From NCBI GenBank assembly GCA_963789355.1, contig CAWBKK010000010.1:563278-627277 (forward strand): a stretch of 64,000 nt of DNA, given 5' to 3'. Every line of letters begins with the position of its first letter. Positions within the stretch are counted from its first letter, which is position 1. The position numbers and the translations under genes are program-made. The notes under the pieces are model-generated. The model was not told the DNA's origin. It made no database searches and was given only the letters and a program-made list of their open reading frames with translations. Source of the DNA: Gaiellasilicea sp963789355 (GTDB lineage Bacteria; Actinomycetota; Thermoleophilia; Gaiellales; Gaiellaceae). This document shows, in pieces, positions 1 to 8,905 of this stretch.

Positions 1-2
1 GA

Positions 3-1247
3 GAGCTCAGGATCATGCAGTGGGCCCACTTCGTCCCCGCTTACGACCAGTGGCTCGACAACACCTACGTCAAGCGGTGGGGCGAGGCGAACGACGTCGA
101 GGTCAAGGTCGACCACATCAACAACGCCCTGCTCTACAGCACAGGGGCATCGCAGGTCGCGGCACAGAGCGGTCACGACCTGTTCTGGTTCATCTCGCCG
201 CCGTCGACGTTCCAGAAGCAGGTCGTTCCCGTCACCGACCTCGTGCAGGAGGTCAGCAAGAAGCTCGGGCCGATGTCGAGGGTCGCGAGGAAGAGCACCT
301 ACAACCCGAAGACGAAGCAGTTCTACGGATTCCCGGACGACTACGCGCCCGATCCGGTGCAGTACCGCCGCAGCCACCTGCAGGAGGCGGGGGTCAGCCT
401 CAACAGCTGGGAGAGCCTCCGGCAGGGGGCCCCGAAGCTCAAGGCGATCGGCCATCCGGTCGGGCTCGGCATGTCGAACGAGATCGACTCGAACATGCTG
501 CTGACGTCACTCCTCTACTGCTACGGCGGGTTCATCCAGAACGAGGAGAACCGGATCGTCATCGGCCAAGGCGCGAACAGGAGAGGCGCCATCGAGGCGC
601 TGACCGTCATGCGCGACATCTATCGCAGAGGGATGTCAGACGAGGTCTTCGCATGGACGGCGGCGTCGAACAACCAGGCGTTCCTCGCCGGTCGGCTGTC
701 GGTGGCGCTGAATGCGATCTCGATCGCCCGCTCGGCCGAGAACTCCGGGAATACCGCCCTCTCGAACGACACCTGGCTGGCCTCGATCCCGCGCGGCCCG
801 CACATGCGCATGGGCAACGAGCACGTCATGGGCGTCTTCGTGATCTGGAAGTTCGCGAAGAACAAGGAGGCGGCGAGGAAGTACCTCATCGACCAGCAGC
901 TCGGCTACCGAGAGCACTTCGTTCGCAGCGGGTACTACAACTTCCCCGCCTGGACGGGCGCGATCAAGGGCGGGTTCAAGGAGATCCGCAAGATGTGCGC
1001 GCAGGACACGCACAGGCCGAGAGGCAAGTACACGATCCTCACGACGATCGCCGAGAAGTACACGACGAACCCCGGCCATCCGGGCAACACGACGCCGGTG
1101 ATCGACGAGATCTTCAACACCTACCTCATCCCGCAGATGTTCGCCGAGGTCGCGCAGGGGAAGTCCAGCCCTTCCGAAGCCGTCTCGGCCTTCGCGAGCA
1201 AGGCGCAGGGCATCTACCGGAAGTGGCGGAACCAGGGGCTCGTCTAA
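3..1247 (+). CDS. ABC transporter extracellular substrate-binding protein (5' truncated)
   Basis: This is a family 1 type solute-binding protein of the kind that delivers sugars or similar solutes to an ABC importer. The frame is open to the left edge of the window, and the first visible residues (ELRIMQWAHFVPAYDQW) are typical of the start of the mature binding domain, so the signal peptide and true start lie upstream. The internal ATG at 15 is probably not the start. The remaining ~410 residues keep the bilobal pattern, with conserved segments such as NNQAFLAGR and a C-terminal helix that includes ASKAQGIYRKW. The permease genes are not in the window. The substrate cannot be told from the sequence. 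Confidence 0.85.
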   Translation, partial: ELRIMQWAHFVPAYDQWLDNTYVKRWGEANDVEVKVDHINNALLYSTGASQVAAQSGHDLFWFISPPSTFQKQVVPVTDLVQEVSKKLGPMSRVARKSTYNPKTKQFYGFPDDYAPDPVQYRRSHLQEAGVSLNSWESLRQGAPKLKAIGHPVGLGMSNEIDSNMLLTSLLYCYGGFIQNEENRIVIGQGANRRGAIEALTVMRDIYRRGMSDEVFAWTAASNNQAFLAGRLSVALNAISIARSAENSGNTALSNDTWLASIPRGPHMRMGNEHVMGVFVIWKFAKNKEAARKYLIDQQLGYREHFVRSGYYNFPAWTGAIKGGFKEIRKMCAQDTHRPRGKYTILTTIAEKYTTNPGHPGNTTPVIDEIFNTYLIPQMFAEVAQGKSSPSEAVSAFASKAQGIYRKWRNQGLV

Positions 1248-1254
1248 GGAGTCT

Positions 1255-1295
1255 CCGCGGTGCAGAACCGCCGCTTCGGCGGTCCTGCACCGCGG
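1255..1295 (+). terminator. Strong hairpin after the substrate-binding protein gene
   Basis: Arms of 19 nt (1255-1273 and 1277-1295) pair with one mismatch around a 3-nt loop, eight bases after the stop codon. There is no following T tract, so it is a terminator-like hairpin rather than a classic intrinsic terminator. Confidence 0.6.
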
Positions 1296-1384
1296 TCGAG
1301 GTGGTCCAAACTGAGCGTCGCTCAGCCGAGTTCTCGGAAGCGACCAGGTCCTCGATCGGCAGGCTGGGAGGAGTCCTTCAACGA

Positions 1385-1421
1385 CAACACCCGCGAGGAA
1401 GACCCGCGGGTGTTGGTTTTG
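1385..1421 (+). terminator. Intrinsic terminator
   Basis: A perfect 11-bp stem (CAACACCCGCG at 1385-1395 with CGCGGGTGTTG at 1405-1415) is followed by GTTTTG on the plus strand. It lies between the convergent substrate-binding protein gene and tRNA-Val and fits termination of plus-strand transcription. Confidence 0.65.
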
Positions 1422-1434
1422 ACTTACGACTTAA

Positions 1435-1507
1435 TGGGCGGTACTGGGCTCGAACCAGTGACCCCCAGCTTGTCGAGCTGGTGCTCTCCCAACTGAGCTA
1501 ACCGCCC
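1435..1507 (-). tRNA. tRNA-Val(GAC)
   Basis: The 73-nt cloverleaf has a perfect 7-bp acceptor stem (GGGCGGT/ACCGCCC), D stem GCTC/GAGC, anticodon stem CCAGC/GCTGG with loop TCGACAA, a 5-nt variable loop, T stem ACTGG/CCAGT with loop TTCGAGC, and discriminator A. CCA is not encoded. The anticodon GAC reads valine codons GUC and GUU. Position 33, almost always U, is C here. Confidence 0.95.
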
Positions 1508-1527
1508 TTACGGGGGTGCATCCTACC

Positions 1528-3687
1528 TCACGCCGGGCAGGGATCCATCGGCTCGCGCTCGTCGGCGAGGGCAATCGAGCGGACGAGGACACCGACCGGA
1601 CGGTCGACGTGGCCGGAGAGCGCAGCCTTCGTCGGATCGCGGTAGACGGCCGAGACGACGGGAGTGGCAACGGTGACCTTGGCCGTGCCCGCCGGTGGCA
1701 CGCAGACCTCGATCAGGTGGTCGACCGAGGTGTTCGGCGGGATCTCTGCGCTCCAGCGGTCGATGTTCGACGTGAACGCGACGGGCCGCACTTCGAGGGG
1801 ATCCGGCGACGCGGCCGCGATCGTGAGGAAGCGCCGCAGCGGTGTCTTTTGGCCCGGCTCGGCGAAGACGGTGATCGTCGCCGGCTGGTGTGGGCGCGTC
1901 CACCCGTCCGCGTAGATCCCGTCCGTGAGCCAGGTCGCGCGCCACGGCCGCTCGGTCTCGAACACGTAGGAATCGCGCTCGTAGACGACGTGCCTGCCGG
2001 CGAGCCGAAAGCGGACGTCGGCGCCGTAGAAGAGCGCGAACTGCGTCTCGGAGGCGTCGATTGCGGCGCCGGTGCGGGGATCGAAGCTCTCGCGCCAGTG
2101 CGGCGCCTCCTTCAGCGACATGTCGGCCATCGTCTCGACCGCGCTCTCGTTCCAGAACTCGACGTCCCACCAGTAGCCCTGGCCGGCCCACCAGTCCGGG
2201 CCGCCGACCGGGTACTTCATCACCGTGACGCGACCGGTCGGACCGACGTGGCGGTCGACCCAGTTGAAGACGCCGCCCTGATCGAGCGCCACCGGCAGCC
2301 CGTTCGTCCCGTTGACCGCGAACAGCCGGTCGAACGCGTAGCCGGTCTCGAGCGGGAGCACGACCGTCGCGGCCGCAGCGGCGGCGACGGCCACGCCGCG
2401 CCAGGGCACGAACGCCTTCGCGAGCAGCAGCGCCTGCGCGGCGACGACGACGGCGAGCACGAGCAGGACGTGCGCCCAGCGGACCGAGGTCGCCAGCCGG
2501 AGCAGCTCGTCGTTGAGAATCGCAATCGGCGAATCGACGTTGAGCTTCTCGTACGCGACCAGTGGTATCGAGACGAAGCCGATCGCGGCGACGGCGGCCG
2601 GGACGAGCAGCGCCCACCAGCGCGGCCACTGGCGCGCGAGGGCGGCGGCCGCGAGGCCGACGATGATCACCGGCACGACGTAGAAGAGGTAGCGGTCCTT
2701 GACGAGCCCGCCGCCGAAGCGCTGGTTGAAGGAAGCGACCTGGACGGTGACGAGCAGGAGCGTGCTGCAGCCGACGAGCGCGAACGCCCGCTCACGGTCG
2801 GCCGCCGAGGGACGGATCCGGTCGACGAGCCAGCCGACGCCGACGACGAACGGCAGGATCGCCAACCCGAGCGCCAACGCAGCCAGGTGCTCGAAGGCGA
2901 GCTGCAGGAGCCCGAAGTCGAGCCGGACGTTCTCGGCCGTGACCGAGTACGAGCCGAGGAGGCGTGAGCCCCTGTTGATCGCGATCGCAGCGAGGACGAC
3001 GAGCAACAGCGTTCCGAAGAAGAGGACGAAGGGACGGCGGGTGCGCCAGAGGTCGCCGGCCGCCCGTCGCGGCGTGGCCGTCACCATCGCCTCGGCGACG
3101 ACCGCGACGAGCAGGACGCCGAGGAGCACGATGAACTGCGTTCGCGCGAGCACGGCGATCCCGATCGCTCCGAGCGCCAGCAGGTCGGTCGCCCACCACT
3201 TCCGCGCGACCGCGTGGGTCAGGGCCAGCAGCGCCCAGCAGAAGGCGGGATAGGCGACCACCTCGGTGAGCAGGAACGACGAGAGCACGACCCACGGCAC
3301 CGCCACGCTCAGCGCTCCGGCCCAGAGCGAGATCAGCGTCCCGAGCCCGATCCGCCGCGCGAGCAGGAAGACCGGGATCGCGGCCGTCGCGATCACGAAT
3401 GCGTTCAGCCGGTGCGCGCCGGCGAAGCTCGCAGGCACGTCGCCGTCGCCGTACATCGTCGAGATGATCACCGGGTAGAGCTGGTTCACGTTCGGGACGA
3501 GCTCGCCGTGCAGGCGCGGCAGCCACGAGCCCGTCTGCGCAACCGAGATCGCCAGCCGCTCGTAGTAGAGCTCGTCCGTCATCACGAACCAGTTCTTCAC
3601 CCGCGTCGTCTCCCGCGCGAGCAGCCAGCCGAGGAAGAGCGCGGCGGCGACCACAGAGGTCCCGTCGACGAGGTGGCGCAACCGCAT
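1528..3687 (-). CDS. GT-C fold membrane glycosyltransferase (ArnT/PMT, family 39-like)
   Basis: This 719-residue protein has a strongly hydrophobic N-terminal half (about 12 predicted membrane segments up to residue ~430) and a soluble C-terminal domain of about 280 residues. After the first membrane segment the loop reads WFVMTDELYYERLA. Its Asp-Glu pair matches the catalytic acidic motif in the first external loop of GT-C polyprenyl-phosphate-dependent sugar transferases (ArnT, PMT). The likely role is transfer of a sugar from a lipid carrier to a cell-surface acceptor. The acceptor is unknown. The gene stands alone between the tRNA and the M23 genes. Confidence 0.75.
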   Translation of the reverse strand: MRLRHLVDGTSVVAAALFLGWLLARETTRVKNWFVMTDELYYERLAISVAQTGSWLPRLHGELVPNVNQLYPVIISTMYGDGDVPASFAGAHRLNAFVIATAAIPVFLLARRIGLGTLISLWAGALSVAVPWVVLSSFLLTEVVAYPAFCWALLALTHAVARKWWATDLLALGAIGIAVLARTQFIVLLGVLLVAVVAEAMVTATPRRAAGDLWRTRRPFVLFFGTLLLVVLAAIAINRGSRLLGSYSVTAENVRLDFGLLQLAFEHLAALALGLAILPFVVGVGWLVDRIRPSAADRERAFALVGCSTLLLVTVQVASFNQRFGGGLVKDRYLFYVVPVIIVGLAAAALARQWPRWWALLVPAAVAAIGFVSIPLVAYEKLNVDSPIAILNDELLRLATSVRWAHVLLVLAVVVAAQALLLAKAFVPWRGVAVAAAAAATVVLPLETGYAFDRLFAVNGTNGLPVALDQGGVFNWVDRHVGPTGRVTVMKYPVGGPDWWAGQGYWWDVEFWNESAVETMADMSLKEAPHWRESFDPRTGAAIDASETQFALFYGADVRFRLAGRHVVYERDSYVFETERPWRATWLTDGIYADGWTRPHQPATITVFAEPGQKTPLRRFLTIAAASPDPLEVRPVAFTSNIDRWSAEIPPNTSVDHLIEVCVPPAGTAKVTVATPVVSAVYRDPTKAALSGHVDRPVGVLVRSIALADEREPMDPCPA

Positions 3688-3711
3688 CGGCGGCCACGAT
3701 AGACGACGTGT

Positions 3712-3759
3712 GGGCTCCTAACGTCGTGAGGCTCAGGCCCTCATTGCGTTAGGAGCTCC
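3712..3759. repeat. Stop-codon-abutting palindrome (short member of the intergenic element family)
   Basis: Arms GCTCCTAACG (3714-3723) and CGTTAGGAGC (3747-3756) pair, with a second stem TGAGG/CCTCA inside. The palindrome directly abuts the stop of the first M23 gene. Its 3' half (GGCTCAGG, then GCGTTAGGAGCTCC) resembles the ends of the longer elements at 10131-10289 and 38020-38147. It could also act as a terminator for the M23 gene. Confidence 0.55.
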
Positions 3760-4235
3760 TAGCCGAGAAAGCGCATCGGGTCGACCGGGACGCCGTGCAA
3801 TGCGACCTCGAAGTGCAGGTGTGTTCCGGAGCAGCTGCCCGTGCAACCGGCCAGGCCGAGCCTCTGTCCCTTGCGGACACGTTGCCCGGGCGTCACCCGT
3901 ACAGAGGAGAGATGAGCGTAGAGCGCCGTGTACGGGCCCGCGAGATCCAGCACGATCACCTGGCCGTAGCCCTCGTAGCCGGCGACATAGCCGGCCTGCT
4001 CGACCGTGCCGGCCGAGACCGACCGGAGCCGGAGCGACCGCAGCATCCCGATGTCGATCCCGGCGTGGCGGTGGCTACCGCGCCACTCGCCGAAGCGAGC
4101 GGTGACGGTGCCGCTGGCGGGCCAGACCATCTGGAGACGCGCAGCGTCGTCCGGGCGTGCCGAGGCCGCTGGTGCGACGGCGAGAGAGGCGAACAGGACG
4201 ACGAGCGCGCTCCGCAAAGGGAGCGTCCGTGTCAT
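3759..4235 (-). CDS. Secreted M23 family metallopeptidase (small)
   Basis: A 158-residue protein with a signal peptide (about 1-26, ending ASA) followed by one LytM/M23 domain. The zinc and catalytic residues are all present: HAGID, LYAHLS and HLHFE. It probably cleaves peptide cross-links in peptidoglycan outside the membrane. It has no LysM, SH3 or coiled-coil partner domain, so it is close to the minimal size of the family. A related paralogue lies just upstream (4298-4792), and the two share the GYEGYG and TGSC.GTHLHFE segments, which suggests tandem duplication. Confidence 0.88.
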   Translation of the reverse strand: MTRTLPLRSALVVLFASLAVAPAASARPDDAARLQMVWPASGTVTARFGEWRGSHRHAGIDIGMLRSLRLRSVSAGTVEQAGYVAGYEGYGQVIVLDLAGPYTALYAHLSSVRVTPGQRVRKGQRLGLAGCTGSCSGTHLHFEVALHGVPVDPMRFLG

Positions 4236-4297
4236 GGGCAGGGCGGAACGTAGTTCGGTCTCCGGCGGCTGCCATCACTCGAACGGGGGAGATCCGG

Positions 4298-4792
4298 CTA
4301 GCCGAAGTAGGGGAGCGGGTCGATCGGGACGCCGTGCCGGCGCAGCTCGAAGTGGAGGTGCGTGCCCGTGCAGGACCCGGTGCAGCCCGCTTGCCCGATC
4401 GGTGCCCCGGCCTCCAGCCAGTCGCCCGGGACGACGTGCGCGACCGAAAGGTGCGCGTAGAGGAGCGTGTAGCCGCTGCCGATGTCGAGCGTGACGACGT
4501 TGCCGTAGCCCTCGTAGCCGGTCAGCCATCCGGCCGCCGTCACGGTCCCGCTGGTCGCAGCACGCACGTCGAGCGAGCGCAGGATCCCGACGTCGAGCCC
4601 GAGGTGCATTCGCCCCCAGCGGGGGCCGAAGCCGTCGGTCAGCGTCCCGTCGGCCGGCCAGTCGAGCGAGAGCGGCTGGACGTGCTCGAGGTAGACATCG
4701 ATCGGACCGTCGGGGACGGCCTGGGCGGGCGGGACGAGAACGAGCGTGGCGAGCAGCGCGGCGAGCACGCTGAAGAGGGAGCGCAAGAGCAA
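4298..4792 (-). CDS. Secreted M23 family metallopeptidase (paralogue)
   Basis: The protein has a signal peptide (LLLRSLFSVLAALLATLVL, ending AQA) and one M23 domain with complete metal ligands (HLGLD, YAHLS, HLHFE). I chose the TTG at 4792. An ATG at 4906 would give 202 residues but would overlap the preceding gene by 92 nt and put about 40 low-complexity residues in front of the signal peptide. GTG at 4768 is also possible. Its role is likely peptidoglycan hydrolysis, as for the neighbouring paralogue. Confidence 0.85.
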   Translation of the reverse strand: MLLRSLFSVLAALLATLVLVPPAQAVPDGPIDVYLEHVQPLSLDWPADGTLTDGFGPRWGRMHLGLDVGILRSLDVRAATSGTVTAAGWLTGYEGYGNVVTLDIGSGYTLLYAHLSVAHVVPGDWLEAGAPIGQAGCTGSCTGTHLHFELRRHGVPIDPLPYFG

Positions 4793-4814
4793 GCGCGGGA
4801 GGGTAGCAGCAGGT

Positions 4815-5702
4815 TCAGGACGGTACGGACGCCGTGACGGCCTGCTCGACCGCCTCGCGGGCACCGCGCGGGTGCACCGAAAAGGCCTGCTCAGCGCGCC
4901 CGTCACGGACGGTCGAGTCGAAGCGGAGCCCCTCAGCGAGCTGCAACCACACGCGCGTTTGCTCAGGCGCGAACCGCGTCAGCAGTGAGGGAAGCGGAAG
5001 CGGCAGCACCGGAACGGTCAGCACCGGCCTCGCAGACCCCGCGATGTCGCCGTAGAGCTCGATCAGGTCGCGGTAGGTGATCTGATCCGCCCCGCCGATC
5101 TCGAAGACCGTCGGGCCTTCGACCTCGACCTCGAGTGCCTCGACGAGGTAGGCGACGACATCGTCGACGGCGATCGGCTGGCTCAGCGTTTCGACCCAGT
5201 CGGGTAGGACAAGCGCGGGCAGGTTGTCCACGAGTGTACGAATCAGCTCGAAGGACGCACTGCCGTCGCCGATCACGACCGAGGCGCGCAACTCGACGGT
5301 CAGCGGTCCCTCAGCCCTGAGAATCTCCCCGACCTCATGCCGCGTCCGGAGATGGTCGGAGAGCTCGTCGCCGTGGGCGAGACCGCCGAGGTACACGATG
5401 CGCTCGACATCGGCGGCGAGCGCCGCTGCGGCGAACGTTCGCGCTCCGTCCGTCTCGACGTCCTCGAGGTCGCCGCCGTCGGCCAGGCCGTGGACGAGGA
5501 AGTACGCGGCCCGGACGCCGGCGAAGGCCGCCTCGAGCGACTCGCGTTCGAGCACGTCGCCGACGACCGTGTCCGCGCCGGCCGGCGCCTCCCGCTCCTG
5601 CCGTGAGAGGATCTTGACGCGGTGACCGGCGCGAACGAGCTCCGGCACGAGCCGCGAACCGACGTGTCCGGTTCCGCCGGCGACGAGGACGGCGTCAGGC
5701 AC
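4815..5702 (-). CDS. NAD(P)-binding atypical SDR / NDUFA9-like epimerase
   Basis: This 295-residue Rossmann protein begins AVLVAGGTGHVGSRL, the GxxGxxG nucleotide-binding loop of extended or atypical short-chain dehydrogenases. YLGG and the TYRDLI segment in the C-terminal half fit the NmrA/NDUFA9-like subgroup. The classical YxxxK pair is not obvious, so the substrate and even catalysis are uncertain. The start overlaps the stop of the upstream SRPBCC gene by 8 nt, so the two are probably co-translated and may act on the same lipid-like or aromatic substrate. Confidence 0.8.
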   Translation of the reverse strand: MPDAVLVAGGTGHVGSRLVPELVRAGHRVKILSRQEREAPAGADTVVGDVLERESLEAAFAGVRAAYFLVHGLADGGDLEDVETDGARTFAAAALAADVERIVYLGGLAHGDELSDHLRTRHEVGEILRAEGPLTVELRASVVIGDGSASFELIRTLVDNLPALVLPDWVETLSQPIAVDDVVAYLVEALEVEVEGPTVFEIGGADQITYRDLIELYGDIAGSARPVLTVPVLPLPLPSLLTRFAPEQTRVWLQLAEGLRFDSTVRDGRAEQAFSVHPRGAREAVEQAVTASVPS

Positions 5703-6126
5703 GCTTCTCGGCCAGAGCCTTCAGCTGCTCGAGCGACCAGGCATTGCGCCCGCGTAGGAGGACATCGCCGACCGGCTGGACGACCTTGTTGACGCCCCGA
5801 GTTGCGGTCTCGCGTAGAACGACGCGCGTCCCACCCTCGTGAGCGGTCAGCTCGATTTCGACGCGAGCGTCGCCCAGCGGCCCCAGACGGGCGTCGAGGA
5901 TCAGCAGCCGCGCCGGCTCGGATCGGATCACCTCTGTCGCGTCGCTCAGTGTCAGGGGACCGACGCCGACGGTGTGGTACATCCGCGTGCCGGCTTGCGG
6001 GAACCCTCTGTCCGCGTCCCGGATCCGCTTCGCTCCCGCGACCCAATCGGGGTAGGCGTACGCATCGGCGAGCACCTCCCAGACGACCTCGGGAGATCGG
6101 TCGACGACGATTTCGTTCAGAGCCAT
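5695..6126 (-). CDS. SRPBCC family protein (polyketide cyclase/START-like)
   Basis: A 143-residue single-domain protein. It opens with IVVDRSPEVVWEVLAD, then AYPDWV, the signature of the helix-grip SRPBCC fold that binds hydrophobic ligands in a deep pocket. The terminal helix (GRNAWSLEQLKALAEKRA) is typical. It is the first gene of a two-gene operon with the NAD(P)-binding protein and is transcribed divergently from the CrtI-like oxidoreductase. The ligand is unknown. Confidence 0.85.
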   Translation of the reverse strand: MALNEIVVDRSPEVVWEVLADAYAYPDWVAGAKRIRDADRGFPQAGTRMYHTVGVGPLTLSDATEVIRSEPARLLILDARLGPLGDARVEIELTAHEGGTRVVLRETATRGVNKVVQPVGDVLLRGRNAWSLEQLKALAEKRA

Positions 6127-6185
6127 ACCCAGCTATCTCTCCAGGTGCCGTTTGCCGGAAACGCCGCGCGGAGACGGAGGTCTCG

Positions 6186-7691
6186 ATGCCCGATGCGGTC
6201 GTGATCGGCGCGGGGCCGAACGGATTGGTCGCCGCGAACCTCCTCGCCGACGCCGGCTGGAGCGTCGAGGTGCTGGAGGCTCAGACTCAGCCGGGCGGCG
6301 CCGTGCGGAGCGGTGAGCTCGTCGAGCCCGGCTTCGTCAACGACCAGTTCAGCGCCTTCTACCCGCTCGCGGCCGCGTCGCCCGCGATCCGTTCCCTCGG
6401 GCTGCACCGGTTCGGCCTCGAGTGGGCACACGGGCCGCTCGTGCTCGCCCACCCTGCCCCCGACGGCAGCTGCGCCGTGCTCTCGCGGAGCCTCGACGAG
6501 ACGGCCGTGTCGCTCGACGCGTTCGCGCCGGGCGACGGAGACGCGTGGCGCGACCTCTACGCCTACTGGCATCGCGCAGGAGAGCCGCTCCTGCAGGCGA
6601 TGATGACGCCGTTCCCGCCCGTCAGGGCCGCGCTCCGGCTGGGACGCGCGCTCGGGCGCGACGTGCTTCCGTTCGCGCGCCTGACCTCGCTCTCGATCCG
6701 GCGGCTCGGAGACGAGCACTTTGGCGGCCAAGGCGGGCCGCGGTTGCTCGCCGGCAATGCGATGCACACGGACCTGCTCCCCGAGTCCGCGATCGGGGGC
6801 TTCTTCGGCTGGTTCCTGACCGCGCTCGGGCAGACGATCGGCTTCCCGTGTGCGCGGGGCGGGGCGTCGAACCTGACGGACGCCCTCGTTCGCCGGCTCG
6901 AGTCGCTCGGCGGACGCGTCACGTGCGGGGCACGCGTGACCGAGATCGTCGTCCGGGGCGGCCGCGCGCGTGGGGTCAGGAGTACCGCCGGGGACGTCAC
7001 CGTCTCGAAAGCGGTGCTCGCCGACGTCCACGCCGTCGCGCTCTATCTCGAGCTGCTCCCCGGCTCGGCCGTCCCTGCCCGTGTTCTCCGCGCCATCGGG
7101 CACTTCGAGCACGATCCGGCGACGGTGAAGGTCGACTGGACGCTCGACGGGCCGATCCCGTGGGCGGCGGCGGACGCGCGCCGGGCACCTGTCGTCCATG
7201 TGGCGGACTCGGTCGACGAGCTGAGCGTGACGCAGAGCGAGATCGCCCGTGGGCTCGTTCCGACCCGCCCGTTTCTCGTCCTCGGCCAGTACTCGATGGC
7301 CGACACGACGCGGATGCCGGCGGGAAAGGAGGTCGCGTGGGCCTACACCCACCTGCCCCAGGGCGCCGATCCCGGCGGTCTCGAGGAGCGGATGGAGGAG
7401 CGGATCGAGGTTCTCGCCCCAGGGTTCCGCGACCTGATCCGGAAGCGGCGGGTCTGGACTCCAAGCGACCTGGAGCAGGCGAACGAGAGTCTCAGGGGCG
7501 GCTCGCTCAACGGCGGAACCTCACAACTTCATCAGCAGCTGATCTTCCGGCCGATCCCCGGACTCGGGCGCCCCGAGACACCCGTGAAGGGGCTCTACCT
7601 CGCCTCGGCGTCGGCGCATCCCGGCGGCGGCGTCCACGGCGGGCCCGGGGCGATCGCGGCCAAGGCCGCGTTGCACCGGATTCGCCGCTAG
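6186..7691 (+). CDS. CrtI-like phytoene desaturase family FAD oxidoreductase
   Basis: The 501-residue protein begins DAVVIGAGPNGLVAANLLADAGWSVEVLEA, a complete FAD-binding GxGxxG motif with the acidic end of the second strand. The C-terminal PGGGVHGGPGAIAA matches the second FAD segment of the CrtI/phytoene dehydrogenase-related family. The ATG at 6186 has GGAGG a few bases upstream. The frame is open further upstream, but that part is antisense to the SRPBCC gene. No other carotenoid genes are near, so a general substrate-unknown call is safer. It converges with the next gene, and the two stop codons overlap. Confidence 0.88.
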   Translation: MPDAVVIGAGPNGLVAANLLADAGWSVEVLEAQTQPGGAVRSGELVEPGFVNDQFSAFYPLAAASPAIRSLGLHRFGLEWAHGPLVLAHPAPDGSCAVLSRSLDETAVSLDAFAPGDGDAWRDLYAYWHRAGEPLLQAMMTPFPPVRAALRLGRALGRDVLPFARLTSLSIRRLGDEHFGGQGGPRLLAGNAMHTDLLPESAIGGFFGWFLTALGQTIGFPCARGGASNLTDALVRRLESLGGRVTCGARVTEIVVRGGRARGVRSTAGDVTVSKAVLADVHAVALYLELLPGSAVPARVLRAIGHFEHDPATVKVDWTLDGPIPWAAADARRAPVVHVADSVDELSVTQSEIARGLVPTRPFLVLGQYSMADTTRMPAGKEVAWAYTHLPQGADPGGLEERMEERIEVLAPGFRDLIRKRRVWTPSDLEQANESLRGGSLNGGTSQLHQQLIFRPIPGLGRPETPVKGLYLASASAHPGGGVHGGPGAIAAKAALHRIRR

Positions 7692-8905
7692 AAGATCTCG
7701 GCGCACCAGGGCTTGGGCGCCCCGGTGGTGAAGAGCGCATCGGCGCGGGCGACGCCGCCCTCACGCCGCTCCCGCGCGACGCCCGCGTGCACCAGCTCGG
7801 AAAAGCTGAAGCCGCCCAGGTACGGACCGGCCAGTTCCGCGACGCCGAGCGCGATGTCGGGATCGTCGTCGGTGCGCTCGGCGGTGCCGTCCGCGATCCG
7901 CCAGCGCCCCGCGTTTTCCGGCAGGAAGTCGTCGTCGACCTCGAGCACGACTGCGCCTTCGCCACCGTAGGCCCGCGCGGAGAGCGCGGCGCCGACATCC
8001 ACGAGCCGCACCCACAGCCCGTCGCCGACCCGCATCTGCATCCGCCGCGGGTAGTGGAGCTGATGCAGCAGCGGGTGGTCGATCGGGAGCAGGAACGCCT
8101 TCACGGTCGCGACCCAGTCGATCCCGAGCAGCACCCGCCAGAGCTCGCGGGTCGCCGTCGGCCCGTCTGCCACGGCCTCGATCACCTCGGCATGCCCGGC
8201 GGCCGAGCCGTGCTCGAACTTCGGGAACAGGCGGTAGAACGCGTAGCCGGCAGGCGTGCCGTCGAGCTCGAGCACGAGGCAGTTCTTTTCGCCGCCGCCC
8301 TGGCGCCGGTCGGGCGGGTCGGCGAGGTTGCGCAGCTCCCACCACGCGTCGGTGCGACCGAACATCCCCGGCGTCCGGGCGCGGACGCGGTCGTAGATCG
8401 GCGGCACCACCGTCTTCGCCTCGTCCAGCGAGATCAGGCGCGCGCTCGCAGTCGGATCCGGTGGGTCGCGCAACCCGCGGTAGCCGGACGCAAGCGAGAT
8501 CTCCCCGGCGAGGGAGGCGAGCCCGTAGCCGTAGCGCCGGTAGATCACCTCCTCCGAGGCCCAGAGCGCCGCAATCGGCTCGCCGCGCTCGCGGATGTCC
8601 TGAAGCTGGGCGCGCATCATCGCGGTCAGGACCCCACGGCGCCGATGTGTCGGCAGGACGCCGACGACGGTGACGCCTCCGCAACGGATCGGCCCGCCTG
8701 GGACGGTCAGCTCGAACGGGAAGGCGCCAGCGCCGCCCACGACCTGCTCGCCGTCGAAGGCTGCGTGCATCCGCTCGAGCGGCAGCACCCTTCCGAACCG
8801 CTCGGCGCGGTCGTCGTCGGGCCCTCCGCCGAAGTAGTGGGAGATGGCGCCGACGGCGCCCTTGAACTCCGCGGCGTCACGGGTCGGGCGCACGGCCCAA
8901 GCCAT
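7688..8905 (-). CDS. Eis-like GNAT N-acetyltransferase
   Basis: The 405 residues match the length and layout of the Eis family: an N-terminal GNAT domain (GVTVVGVLPTHRRRGVLTAMM, the acetyl-CoA loop with RRRG), a second degenerate GNAT domain, and a C-terminal SCP2-like domain. WASEEVIYRRYGYG is a further Eis hallmark. The protein ends CAEIF; Eis uses its terminal carboxylate in catalysis. It probably acetylates an amine (aminoglycoside, polyamine or peptide lysine). Its start codon directly abuts the stop of the upstream paralogue. Confidence 0.85.
   Translation of the reverse strand: MAWAVRPTRDAAEFKGAVGAISHYFGGGPDDDRAERFGRVLPLERMHAAFDGEQVVGGAGAFPFELTVPGGPIRCGGVTVVGVLPTHRRRGVLTAMMRAQLQDIRERGEPIAALWASEEVIYRRYGYGLASLAGEISLASGYRGLRDPPDPTASARLISLDEAKTVVPPIYDRVRARTPGMFGRTDAWWELRNLADPPDRRQGGGEKNCLVLELDGTPAGYAFYRLFPKFEHGSAAGHAEVIEAVADGPTATRELWRVLLGIDWVATVKAFLLPIDHPLLHQLHYPRRMQMRVGDGLWVRLVDVGAALSARAYGGEGAVVLEVDDDFLPENAGRWRIADGTAERTDDDPDIALGVAELAGPYLGGFSFSELVHAGVARERREGGVARADALFTTGAPKPWCAEIF

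Noticed and set aside
1260..1501. Short plus-strand proteins ending in GLEPVTPSLSSW or ARTSDPQLVELV
   Set aside because: They are translations of the antisense strand of tRNA-Val, a common false gene type.
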